A DNA stretch of 10,290 nucleotides from Polyangia bacterium (GTDB lineage Bacteria > Myxococcota_A > Polyangia > Polyangiales > Polyangiaceae): the NCBI GenBank assembly GCA_030433055.1, contig JAUILJ010000206.1, positions 1-10,290 on the forward strand, in the 5' to 3' direction. Below are positions 1 to 6,032 of this stretch, piece after piece (position 1 is the first letter of the stretch; each line of letters opens with the position of its first letter). The translations under genes and the position numbers were made by a program. A model generated the notes under the pieces. The model saw only the letters and a list, made by a program, of their open reading frames with translations, ran no database searches and had not been told where the DNA came from.

Positions 1-813
1 GAGGGCCTCGGACGCATCGCGGAGCACGAAGCGGCGACCTGGCGCCGCGTGTTGCTGCGTCACAACGAGGCGCTCTTGGGATCGGCGCTGTCGGACACGC
101 GGCTCTTCGACCTGCTCGCGGAGGAGGTCACCGTGCCCACCAGCCATGGCGAGCTGAGGGTCAGGCATATCCTCGACAAGAGCCAGGGCAAGCTGCACGT
201 GAGCCAGACCGAGAGCGGCGGCTTCGAGGAGCTGCTGTTTCGCGCGCTGGGCGTGCCCGTGGTGCACGGGATCCGCTTCGCCGCGCTGCCGTTCTGCAAG
301 GTCTACACCGAGCGCCTGCGCGGGCGCCTGGTGCTCCTCGGGACGGGTAAGGGCGACAGCGAGCTGTTCCAGGCGGTCGAGCTGCCGCAAGTGGATCAAG
401 CGAAGCTCGAGCGATGGTTTGGGCGCGAGGACGTCGCGGTCACCAGCTGTCGCTTCGCGCCCAAGGAGCTGCCGTTCGTGCTGGTGCCCGATCGCGAGGT
501 TCAGCTGAAGCGGCGCATCGAGTCCGACAAGGCTGATGCCCGCATCAGCAGCGCGGTGCTCGGCCTGGCCCGGCAGTTCACGGCGCAGGTCGGCGCGCGG
601 CCCTCGCTGAAGCTCTACGTGAACTGCGATTGCCCTGCCATTCTGCGCCTGCTCGAAGCATCGCCCGAGCGCGCTGCACTGGGCGTGCGGCTGTTGGCGC
701 CGCTGATCAGCTTGCTGTCGGAGACCGGGGAGGAGACTCGGGTGTTCGACGTGGAGTCGGCATTGCGTGACTTCTGCGCGGCCCTATGCGAGACCTTCGA
801 CTCCCAAGCCTGA
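1..813 (+). CDS. Hsp90/HtpG-like chaperone, C-terminal part (5' end outside window)
   Basis: The reading frame is open from base 1, so the gene begins upstream; a GTG at 49 is internal rather than the start. About 270 residues are visible. Their order matches the Hsp90 middle and C-terminal domains. A helical segment (RHNEALLGSALSD) leads into VTVPTS..GEL, then KLHVSQTESGGFEELLF, then LGVPVVHGIRFAALPF, which resembles the Hsp90 segment where a strand and a Ser/Tyr-rich helix precede the EVL..-D.iDE region. Next comes a variable stretch, then ELPFVLVPDRE (compare the TPAIV..D segment of HtpG), and last LKLYVNCDCPAI, like the HtpG strand ending in LNP. No eukaryotic MEEVD tail is present; the protein ends in DSQA. 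Hsp90 proteins are ATP-driven dimeric cytoplasmic chaperones, and the ATPase domain would lie upstream. The downstream TPR-like gene is probably in the same operon. The assignment is from remembered family patterns; a divergent Hsp90-like family is more likely than canonical HtpG. Confidence 0.65.
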   Translation, partial: EGLGRIAEHEAATWRRVLLRHNEALLGSALSDTRLFDLLAEEVTVPTSHGELRVRHILDKSQGKLHVSQTESGGFEELLFRALGVPVVHGIRFAALPFCKVYTERLRGRLVLLGTGKGDSELFQAVELPQVDQAKLERWFGREDVAVTSCRFAPKELPFVLVPDREVQLKRRIESDKADARISSAVLGLARQFTAQVGARPSLKLYVNCDCPAILRLLEASPERAALGVRLLAPLISLLSETGEETRVFDVESALRDFCAALCETFDSQA

Positions 814-835
814 TGGCGTACGTGAGTGTTTGCAT

Positions 836-3250
836 ATGGATATATGGCACTGGCTGAATGAGGCCTACACCGATCTAGCGCGCCGCGGGCACACGCGCCT
901 CGCAGAAGCCCTGAACGACCTGCCATCCCTGGTCGTGGACTCCGAGCACGAGGCGGTGGATGCCCTGGTCGCCGAGGCGCTACCGTTGGCTCGCGCGTCG
1001 GGCAACCCCTGGATCGAGGTGTTCATCCGTCACTGGGAGCTCCAGAGCCGCGCTCTGATCCGGGAACAGGTAAAAGACTGCTTGCCACTGGCGGTCGAGC
1101 TCATCGATCTGTCTTCCCGCCCGGAAACAAAAGACTGCCCCCAGTCCGTGTGCGCCGTTCAGGACCTCGCGTCTTGCTACGGCACCTTGGATGGCCCCGG
1201 CTACGTGGACGAGCGGGTCGCCGTCGTGCGCGAGACGCTGACGCGGATCGACGCGGGGTGGCCGTGCTTCTTGTGCCTGAGCACCGAGCTGATCGACGCG
1301 CTGCTGGACGGCGCTCGCCCCGAGGACGCCCTGGAGGAGGTGCGCAAGGCGCGCGCTGCGCTGCTGGAGCGCGACCTGCGTCAGCGCTGTCCGCCGCTGA
1401 TCCGAGCGAAGGCCGACGCGTTGTTTGCCCTGGGTCGCTTCGAGGAGGCGTGGACCGAGCTGGAGATGTGGGACGAACCCGCGTCGGGTAGCAACGGCGA
1501 GATGGAGATCCGGCTGCGCAAGGTGCGCGCGTTGGCCGCGCTTGGGCGGCTCACCGAGGCGACGAACCTGCTGCCAGAGCCTGAGTCGATCGCCAAGACC
1601 CCCAGTCACTACTCCGCGTGGGTGCGCGCGGTGGAGACCCTGGTGGAGGCGCGCGCGCTGCGCAACGACGCTGAGCTGGGTGCCGTCTTGCGCGGCATGC
1701 GGATCGCTGAGGAGCACAACGGCGCGCGCTTCCTCGCCTTCGAGAGCTCCATTGTCGGCGCGGAGCTTGCGCTGGCTCGCGGAGCTCGAGCCCTGGCTCG
1801 CCTCGAGCTCGCGCAAGCAGAGCGGTTGCTCCAGGGGCTGCGCGCTCCGCTCGCGGCACGAGTGAAGGAGTGTGTCGCGCGCCTGGAGGCGGTGCGAGGT
1901 GAGCTGCGAACCCCGGATCCAGCGCCCGTGGAACTTGGAGAGGACAGCCCGCTCGAGGTCCTGTGGGAGAGCGCAGCGGCGGCGGTGGATTGGCGTCGCG
2001 AGGTGCTGTCAGGGCAGGCACTGGACGGAGTGCTCAACTGCCTCGAGCAGCTTGGTTACCTTGCGGAAGCAGAACAGGTCGCCGAACGGGCTGCTCGTGG
2101 GGCGAGTGCCCAAGCGCGCTTGCCCGCAACGCTGCGCTGGGTCGACTTGCTGAGCCGACGCGGAGACGGTGCCCGGGCGCTCGAACTCCTCGATGCCCTA
2201 GGTGAGCTCGGGGGTGAGGAATTCTGGCTACGCGCTCGAGCTCAGGTGGATTGTCTGCGTAGTCTCGGCGACGACCGCCGCCTCGCGACGTACCTGACGG
2301 AGCTGTGTTCTCGTCCGGACGTGCCACCGGGGGCGGTGTTGCTGCTCTCGGAGCTCGAGCAGCGCGTGGGCAATGTCGAGCGGGCCTTCGAACTGACCGT
2401 TCGAGCTGCCGAAGCATTGCCACGCGGAGAAGCTGACTGGCGAATCGTGGAGCTCGGCACCGAGCTCGGCGCCTGGTCCCAGGTGCGTCAAGCCGCCAGT
2501 CGCCTTGGGATGCCCGTCGAGCCCGGGAGCGAGCCCATCGAAGCGGACTGGGGCATCATTCTGCTGACATTCTCCGACGATCCCAAGCGCCAGCTCGTAG
2601 CTCTCAGAACAGGGCCGGTGACCGCTCGAGTGCTCGAGCTATCAGGGCCAGCTGCGGAGACCGAGCACGGCGACGATTGCGTGCTCTTCGACCCCCAGCC
2701 GTTGGAGCCCCCGGCCCAGCGAGCACACCAGCACGAGCATGGCCCCGACTGCGGGCACGACCATGAGCACAGCGCTGACTGCGGGCACGACCATGAGCAC
2801 AGCGCTGACTGCGAGCACGAACACGACGACGAGTGGGTGCCAAATTTTGCCGTGCGGAAAGTAACGCGGGCAGGGGACCTGCGCTCGTTCCAGATGGACG
2901 GACTGGACCCTGGGGACCTCGTGCTGCGAGAGATCTCCACGCTACTCGAAGGCTATGGAGGCAGGCTCGAGGTGCGCAGCCCAGACGACTACCAGGTGCG
3001 GGTGCCGGAGCTGTTGCCCGAGCTGGGATTCCCGGCACCAAGCCCCGGCGGCCATCCGGGGATCTTCGCGCTGTTCGCGGTGGCCCGAGATGCGGATCTC
3101 GGTGCGGTGCAGGCCGACCTCTTGCGGCTGTGCGCCGAGCGCCGGGCGCTCTTGGTGTGGCCCGAGCTGTGTGAAGCGGTGGGCGACCCGGAGATCCTTG
3201 GTCACCACATCGAGATCGGTGACTGCCTGGGCGTGCTGGTAGCTGACTGA
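836..3250 (+). CDS. large TPR-like helical protein with Cys pairs and a His/Cys-rich metal-binding-type repeat
   Basis: The ATG at 836 gives about 804 residues and starts 22 bp after the Hsp90-like gene's stop. A GTG at 767 in the same frame would overlap that gene by 47 bp and adds a Pro/Arg-rich stretch with no family look, so 836 is preferred although its ribosome site is weak. Residues 1 to about 600 are almost entirely amphipathic helices with TPR-like spacing (for example the stretch around ALFALGRFEEAWTELE), as in protein-protein interaction scaffolds. Cys residues 101 and 106 (DCPQSVC) and 144 and 147 (WPCFLC) could form a metal site. Residues about 630-665 are a His/Cys/Asp-rich segment with the unit DCGHDHEHSA, likely able to bind Zn, Ni or Cu. 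A roughly 130-residue C-terminal domain of unknown type follows. No signal peptide is seen, so it is probably cytoplasmic. Because eukaryotic Hsp90 uses TPR co-chaperones, a partner role with the upstream protein is plausible but is inference. Function is otherwise unknown. Confidence 0.8.
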   Translation: MDIWHWLNEAYTDLARRGHTRLAEALNDLPSLVVDSEHEAVDALVAEALPLARASGNPWIEVFIRHWELQSRALIREQVKDCLPLAVELIDLSSRPETKDCPQSVCAVQDLASCYGTLDGPGYVDERVAVVRETLTRIDAGWPCFLCLSTELIDALLDGARPEDALEEVRKARAALLERDLRQRCPPLIRAKADALFALGRFEEAWTELEMWDEPASGSNGEMEIRLRKVRALAALGRLTEATNLLPEPESIAKTPSHYSAWVRAVETLVEARALRNDAELGAVLRGMRIAEEHNGARFLAFESSIVGAELALARGARALARLELAQAERLLQGLRAPLAARVKECVARLEAVRGELRTPDPAPVELGEDSPLEVLWESAAAAVDWRREVLSGQALDGVLNCLEQLGYLAEAEQVAERAARGASAQARLPATLRWVDLLSRRGDGARALELLDALGELGGEEFWLRARAQVDCLRSLGDDRRLATYLTELCSRPDVPPGAVLLLSELEQRVGNVERAFELTVRAAEALPRGEADWRIVELGTELGAWSQVRQAASRLGMPVEPGSEPIEADWGIILLTFSDDPKRQLVALRTGPVTARVLELSGPAAETEHGDDCVLFDPQPLEPPAQRAHQHEHGPDCGHDHEHSADCGHDHEHSADCEHEHDDEWVPNFAVRKVTRAGDLRSFQMDGLDPGDLVLREISTLLEGYGGRLEVRSPDDYQVRVPELLPELGFPAPSPGGHPGIFALFAVARDADLGAVQADLLRLCAERRALLVWPELCEAVGDPEILGHHIEIGDCLGVLVAD
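2747..2826 (+). repeat. in-frame 30-bp tandem repeat coding for His/Cys-rich units
   Basis: Two identical 30-bp copies lie at 2747-2776 and 2777-2806. They are followed by a partial third copy from 2807 whose first 20 bases differ at three positions. Each unit encodes Asp-Cys-Gly-His-Asp-His-Glu-His-Ser-Ala; the third drifts to Asp-Cys-Glu-His-Glu-His. A non-repeat lead-in (HQHEHGP) precedes them. Since 30 is a multiple of 3, copy-number change would keep the reading frame. Perfect identity at the DNA level points to recent duplication. Confidence 0.9.
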
Positions 3251-3256
3251 CCGAAA

Positions 3257-3715
3257 TCAGACGTCGAGCATGTGATTGGGGGCGATGGGGATCTTCGACG
3301 ACAGCGCGTCGACCTCACGCTCCAGCGCGTTGGTGATCGCTCGAGTCAGGTCGCCGCTGGACACCACCCCGACGAGCTGATCGTCGTCCAGCACCGGCAG
3401 GTGCCTCACACGCTGTTCCGTCACCCGGTGCATGGCCTCCTGCAGCGTCGTGTGAGGAGTCACCGTCACCAAGCCGCGCGTCATGACGTCGCTGACCAGG
3501 GTAGCTTCTGGCTCCAGATGTTGGCCTACCACGCGGAAGAGCACATCGCGCTCGGTGATGATGCCGAGCAACACGCCTTCGTCCATCACCAGCAGCGCGC
3601 CGATGTTGTAGCGATTCATCAGGCGCACTGCGTCCGTGACGCAGGCATAGGGCGTTACTGTGCGGATATGATGTGGCTTGGATGCGAGGATCTCGCTGAT
3701 GATGATCGTTTCCAT
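3257..3715 (-). CDS. CBS-domain pair protein
   Basis: This 152-residue protein consists almost wholly of two CBS motifs, which normally pair into one Bateman module that binds adenosine nucleotides such as AMP, ATP, NAD or S-adenosylmethionine and acts as an energy or metabolite sensor. CBS 1 covers about residues 8-62, with a typical VLLGIITERDVLFRV end. CBS 2 covers about 73-128, with VTVTPHTTLQEAM, VRHLPVLDDDQLVGVVSSGDL. No catalytic domain is attached, so it may regulate a partner in trans, or bind ligand alone. The ATG at 3715 is preferred because it begins the conserved part and has a purine-rich GGGGGAG just upstream; the longer open frame up to 3919 encodes a low-complexity, Pro/His-rich leader that looks non-coding. 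Its stop is 6 bp from the stop of the convergent TPR gene. The ligand cannot be told from sequence. Confidence 0.9.
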   Translation of the reverse strand: METIIISEILASKPHHIRTVTPYACVTDAVRLMNRYNIGALLVMDEGVLLGIITERDVLFRVVGQHLEPEATLVSDVMTRGLVTVTPHTTLQEAMHRVTEQRVRHLPVLDDDQLVGVVSSGDLTRAITNALEREVDALSSKIPIAPNHMLDV

Positions 3716-4357
3716 GACTCCCCCTGTTCGTTTCTCCCGTTCCCCCTCGGTCGGTTTCGTACTGCGTTGACCATCGATCCTCGGCGGCGGTTCTCTCGTG
3801 ACCGCGCCGAGCGCCGTGTCGGGCTCGTGATGATGGGTCGGGCAGGCTGTACCCGCCGCGTGACAACACGATGGTAAGGGGGAAATCCCGGATTCGGGGA
3901 TGGGTTGATTGAGACTCACCGCGCTTTAAGGAAAGCGGGCGTTAGCGGCATCGAGTGCTGCGCTGGTGGCACGGGACCTGCCGCGAGTGCGCAGTCGACG
4001 CGTCGATGTGAGCGACTCGCGGCGGCCACTCATCCAGTGAGAGAACGGGCATCGGGCGTGGCGGATCGTGACGACGTTGGGTGCTGGACCACGACACCCA
4101 TGTCTTTTGCGGGTTGTGGAGCTTCTGTCTCTTCGTGTTGCTCCAGCGCGCGGAGCCCGTCGGCTATTCCCGGATAACGCGCACACAGGCGTGAGCAAGC
4201 AACATGCCGAGCGAGCTATTGCATATGGAAAAACACGCGCAGCTCGCGGCACGCAGGGGCGCGGTAGACAACGTTACGAAACCTCGAGGTAACATCGAGC
4301 CGTCGAGCGTGGTCCAACCACTGCGTCGAGCGCTGGCGTGAGCGTACAAAACGCGAC
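3716..4357. other. 640-bp stretch without a convincing protein gene
   Basis: Open frames here (for example plus 3905-4177 and minus 3926-4252) encode Arg/Ser/Cys-rich sequences typical of chance frames in GC-rich DNA. No tRNA or other RNA gene is recognised. Visible structures are a small stem-loop at 3922-3937 (CGCTTT/AAAGCG, loop AAGG), a sigma-54-like motif at 3967-3982, the arms GTTAC/GTAAC at 4273-4293 around the palindrome CCTCGAGG, and the 9-mer CGTCGAGCG at both 4301 and 4324. The CBS gene's promoter must lie in the left end, but no clear -35/-10 pair was found. A 45-codon plus frame at 4204-4341 has no visible ribosome site. Confidence 0.6.
3967..3982 (+). promoter_or_regulatory. possible sigma-54 (-24/-12) promoter
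   Basis: TGGCACG, 4 bases, then CTGCC. The GG and GC doublets have the required 10-base spacing, and only the -12 element departs from TTGC(A/T). It points into the gene-free stretch and no enhancer-binding-protein site was identified, so a chance match is quite possible. Confidence 0.2.
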
Positions 4358-4392
4358 GGGCCCAGCGCTGAATGGGGTCAGTCGCTGGGCCC
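4358..4392 (-). terminator. hairpin terminator of the fatty acid hydroxylase gene
   Basis: Perfect 10-bp arms GGGCCCAGCG (4358-4367) and CGCTGGGCCC (4383-4392) enclose a second short stem, CTGA/TCAG. The hairpin starts 23 bases after the hydroxylase stop. Reading the minus strand, the stem is followed a few bases later by TTTTGT, a modest T-run. The other side has no T-run, so it serves the minus-strand gene best. Confidence 0.65.
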
Positions 4393-4415
4393 TGCAGAGG
4401 CGCCACGTGGCGAGC

Positions 4416-4976
4416 TCACTCGCCGGGCTGTGGCTCTGCGGAGACGGGCGGCGTGCGCGCTGCCTTGCGCTCGGCGCGGGCGGCCGCCTTGGCACGATCC
4501 TGTACCTCACGCTCGGTCCCCACGTAGTGCTCTCGCGTCCCCATCACCCAGTCGAACCACGGCTTGGTGACGCACCAGTTCTTGTGCTGGTTGGGCCCCA
4601 TGTGGTGGTCGTAGTGCCACGGGAGGTGCTGCCGAGCCCACTCCGGGTCTTGGTGCGAGTGCTTGTGCACTCGGTAGTAGTTGAACGCGCAGTAGTAGGC
4701 CGTGGCCACGAAGAAGGGCGCTACGGGGAGCAGGGGAGTCACCGCAGCGCTCGCGCCCACCAGGGCCAGCAGCTCCTTGCCTTGAGCGTGCCAACCAAGC
4801 GGTGGCCGCTCGTAGTTCGGGTCGAACATGCCATTCTTCCGCGACTCACCGTGATGCTCATGCCAGTGAAACGCCCAGAAGCTTCGCTTGCTCCTCCCCA
4901 GACCATGCAGCACGTGCTTGTGCACAGCCCACTCGAATGCGTTCGCTGCCAGCAGAGCAAGAGGGATCCCAATCAT
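4416..4976 (-). CDS. fatty acid hydroxylase / sterol desaturase superfamily membrane enzyme
   Basis: This is a 186-residue membrane di-iron oxygenase-type protein. The His clusters of the superfamily are visible in order: EWAVHKHVLH (His19, 21, 24), HWHEHH (His37, 39, 41, 42), HKHSH (His104, 106, 108), HYDHH (His121, 124, 125), then NQHKNWCVTKPWFDWVMGT (His131), which matches the usual Asn-rich/NWGVT...D...GT end of the family. Hydrophobic helices lie near residues 2-18 and 69-100. The family hydroxylates or desaturates lipids, sterols or carotenoids using O2 and an electron donor. The small size resembles bacterial beta-carotene hydroxylase-like and short fatty acid hydroxylase members, so the substrate is open. 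The ATG at 4976 is chosen over the upstream TTG at 4988 because GGAGA sits 5 bases before it. The C-terminal 30 residues are charged and Ala/Pro-rich. It is divergent from a TetR gene that probably controls it. Confidence 0.9.
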   Translation of the reverse strand: MIGIPLALLAANAFEWAVHKHVLHGLGRSKRSFWAFHWHEHHGESRKNGMFDPNYERPPLGWHAQGKELLALVGASAAVTPLLPVAPFFVATAYYCAFNYYRVHKHSHQDPEWARQHLPWHYDHHMGPNQHKNWCVTKPWFDWVMGTREHYVGTEREVQDRAKAAARAERKAARTPPVSAEPQPGE

Positions 4977-4992
4977 CGTTCTCTCCAAAGGG

Positions 4993-5006
4993 TGACTGAA
5001 TAGTCA
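4993..5006. promoter_or_regulatory. candidate TetR operator palindrome
   Basis: TGACT-GAAT-AGTCA is a perfect inverted repeat with 5-base arms and a 4-base centre. It lies just downstream of the predicted -10 of the hydroxylase promoter, around the expected transcription start, and 16 bases before the start codon. Here a bound dimer would block transcription. The adjacent TetR gene makes it the natural binder (inference). Confidence 0.5.
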
Positions 5007-5007
5007 T

Positions 5008-5036
5008 GTTTTGAGCCATTCCTCGGAGCTTGTCAA
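5008..5036 (-). promoter_or_regulatory. sigma-70-type promoter for the hydroxylase gene
   Basis: On the minus strand a perfect TTGACA (5031-5036) is followed after 17 bases by CAAAAC (5008-5013). That is a weak -10, matching TATAAT at three positions. The spacing is ideal and the operator-like palindrome follows at once. Confidence 0.45.
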
Positions 5037-5040
5037 GGCT

Positions 5041-5055
5041 GAAGCGTTCCGCTTC
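5041..5055. promoter_or_regulatory. second inverted repeat in the divergent promoter region
   Basis: GAAGCG-TTC-CGCTTC is a perfect 6-3-6 palindrome of the size bound by TetR dimers. It lies just upstream of the -35 box of the hydroxylase promoter and about 100 bases before the regulator's preferred start. It could be an autoregulatory site or bind another factor; its half-site differs from that at 4993. Confidence 0.35.
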
Positions 5056-5143
5056 ACGATGGACCAATCCCTTGCGTCGGGGACTGAGCTATGGACTGGC
5101 TGTTGAACCGACTGAAAGCGACATACCGAGCGGATGGGGGAGT

Positions 5144-5150
5144 GGAGGAG
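5144..5150 (+). promoter_or_regulatory. ribosome binding site that decides the TetR start
   Basis: GGAGGAG is a near-perfect Shine-Dalgarno sequence 6 bases before GTG at 5157. The alternative ATG at 5091 has only a poor purine stretch. Confidence 0.65.
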
Positions 5151-5156
5151 CGACAA

Positions 5157-5849
5157 GTGAGCAGCGGGGTTTCCAAACCTGGCGATGACAATCTGTTCGA
5201 GCCTGGACGAGTGCCGGAGCAGCGGCCGGGCAAAGCCGGGGGAAAGCGTGACCGTAACCGTCAGGAACGGACGAGAGCGCTTTGCGATGCTGCGCTCGTC
5301 GAGTTCCTCGAACGCGGAGTCGAGCGCGTGACCGTCGATGAGATCACCAAGGCCGCCGGGGTCGCCAAGGGCAGCTTCTATCGCTACTTCGAGGACAAGT
5401 CGCAGGTCGTCGAGGCGCTCTTCTCACCCCTGCGCAAAGAGGTGGAGACCGCGCTCGATGAGTGTGGTCGCGCCCTGGGTGAAGCGCGCTCGACCGACGC
5501 TCTGACCGCTGCATACCAAACCTTGGCCATGCAGATGGGGCAGGCGGCGCTGCGGGAGCCGCGCTTGGTCAAACTGTACCTGCAGGAGTGTCGCGGGCCT
5601 GCGGAGGGGGCTCGGGCTCCCATCCGCGCGCTGCGTGACGAGATCAACAGCGCTGCGGTCGCGCTCACGGAGGCTGCTCACGAGAGGCACCTGCTCCGAG
5701 AGCTCCCTCCTCGCATCACCGCGTTCGCGGTAGTCGGTGCGGTCGAGACGCTGCTCATCGCGGTGTTCGACGGTGAGCCGCTCGGGAGCCCCGCCGAGGC
5801 CACTCAGGCGCTCGTCAGCATGGTGCTCGATGGAGTGCGGAAGCGATAG
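5157..5849 (+). CDS. TetR/AcrR-family transcriptional regulator
   Basis: With the GTG start at 5157 the protein has 230 residues, close to the family's usual size. An unstructured, Gly/Lys/Arg-rich leader of about 35 residues comes first. The TetR DNA-binding domain follows at about residues 36-82: ALCDAALVEFLERGVERVTVDEI, then the helix-turn-helix TKAAGVAKGSFYRYFEDK, a textbook TetR recognition helix and YF-x-K end. The rest is the helical ligand-binding and dimerisation domain, with hydrophobic helices such as AFAVVGAVETLLIAVF; its ligand cannot be predicted. An ATG at 5091 would add 22 residues but lacks a good ribosome site. The gene is divergent from the fatty acid hydroxylase, with palindromes in between, so it probably represses that gene and perhaps itself in response to a lipid-like compound (inference). 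Confidence 0.92.
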   Translation: MSSGVSKPGDDNLFEPGRVPEQRPGKAGGKRDRNRQERTRALCDAALVEFLERGVERVTVDEITKAAGVAKGSFYRYFEDKSQVVEALFSPLRKEVETALDECGRALGEARSTDALTAAYQTLAMQMGQAALREPRLVKLYLQECRGPAEGARAPIRALRDEINSAAVALTEAAHERHLLRELPPRITAFAVVGAVETLLIAVFDGEPLGSPAEATQALVSMVLDGVRKR

Positions 5850-6032
5850 GCCGACGCTGACCCTGGATTGTTGAAGCTTTGATGAACCGCACGCGAGGTA
5901 CGCGGCGTTCACGGGCTGCGCATCCACTGGCCTTAGTCGGTGACTGACGACGCAAGTGCGTTGATTCGACGCCGAATTCCGGGCTAACGCAGGGCGAGCA
6001 ATGGAGCGCGCCTTGAAGGAATCGAGACGACC

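Noticed and set aside
980..1816. 278-codon minus-strand open frame opposite the TPR-like gene
   Set aside because: Gln/Arg/Ala-rich with no recognisable motif; a shadow of the real plus-strand gene.
2747..2826. The tandem repeat as a CRISPR-like array
   Set aside because: The units are directly abutting with no spacers and are in frame within a coding region.
3716..3919. 68-residue N-terminal extension of the CBS protein
   Set aside because: The extension is low complexity and unlike the family, while the ATG at 3715 starts the conserved part and has a purine-rich site.
3905..4252. Plus frame 3905-4177 and minus frame 3926-4252 as small genes
   Set aside because: Ser/Arg/Cys-rich translations, no ribosome sites, no domain look.
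5091..5156. ATG at 5091 as the TetR start
   Set aside because: It has no good ribosome site, whereas GTG at 5157 follows GGAGGAG at ideal distance. It is not excluded.
5961..5990. TTGATT with CTAACG as the transporter promoter
   Set aside because: The -10 is too poor a match to report.
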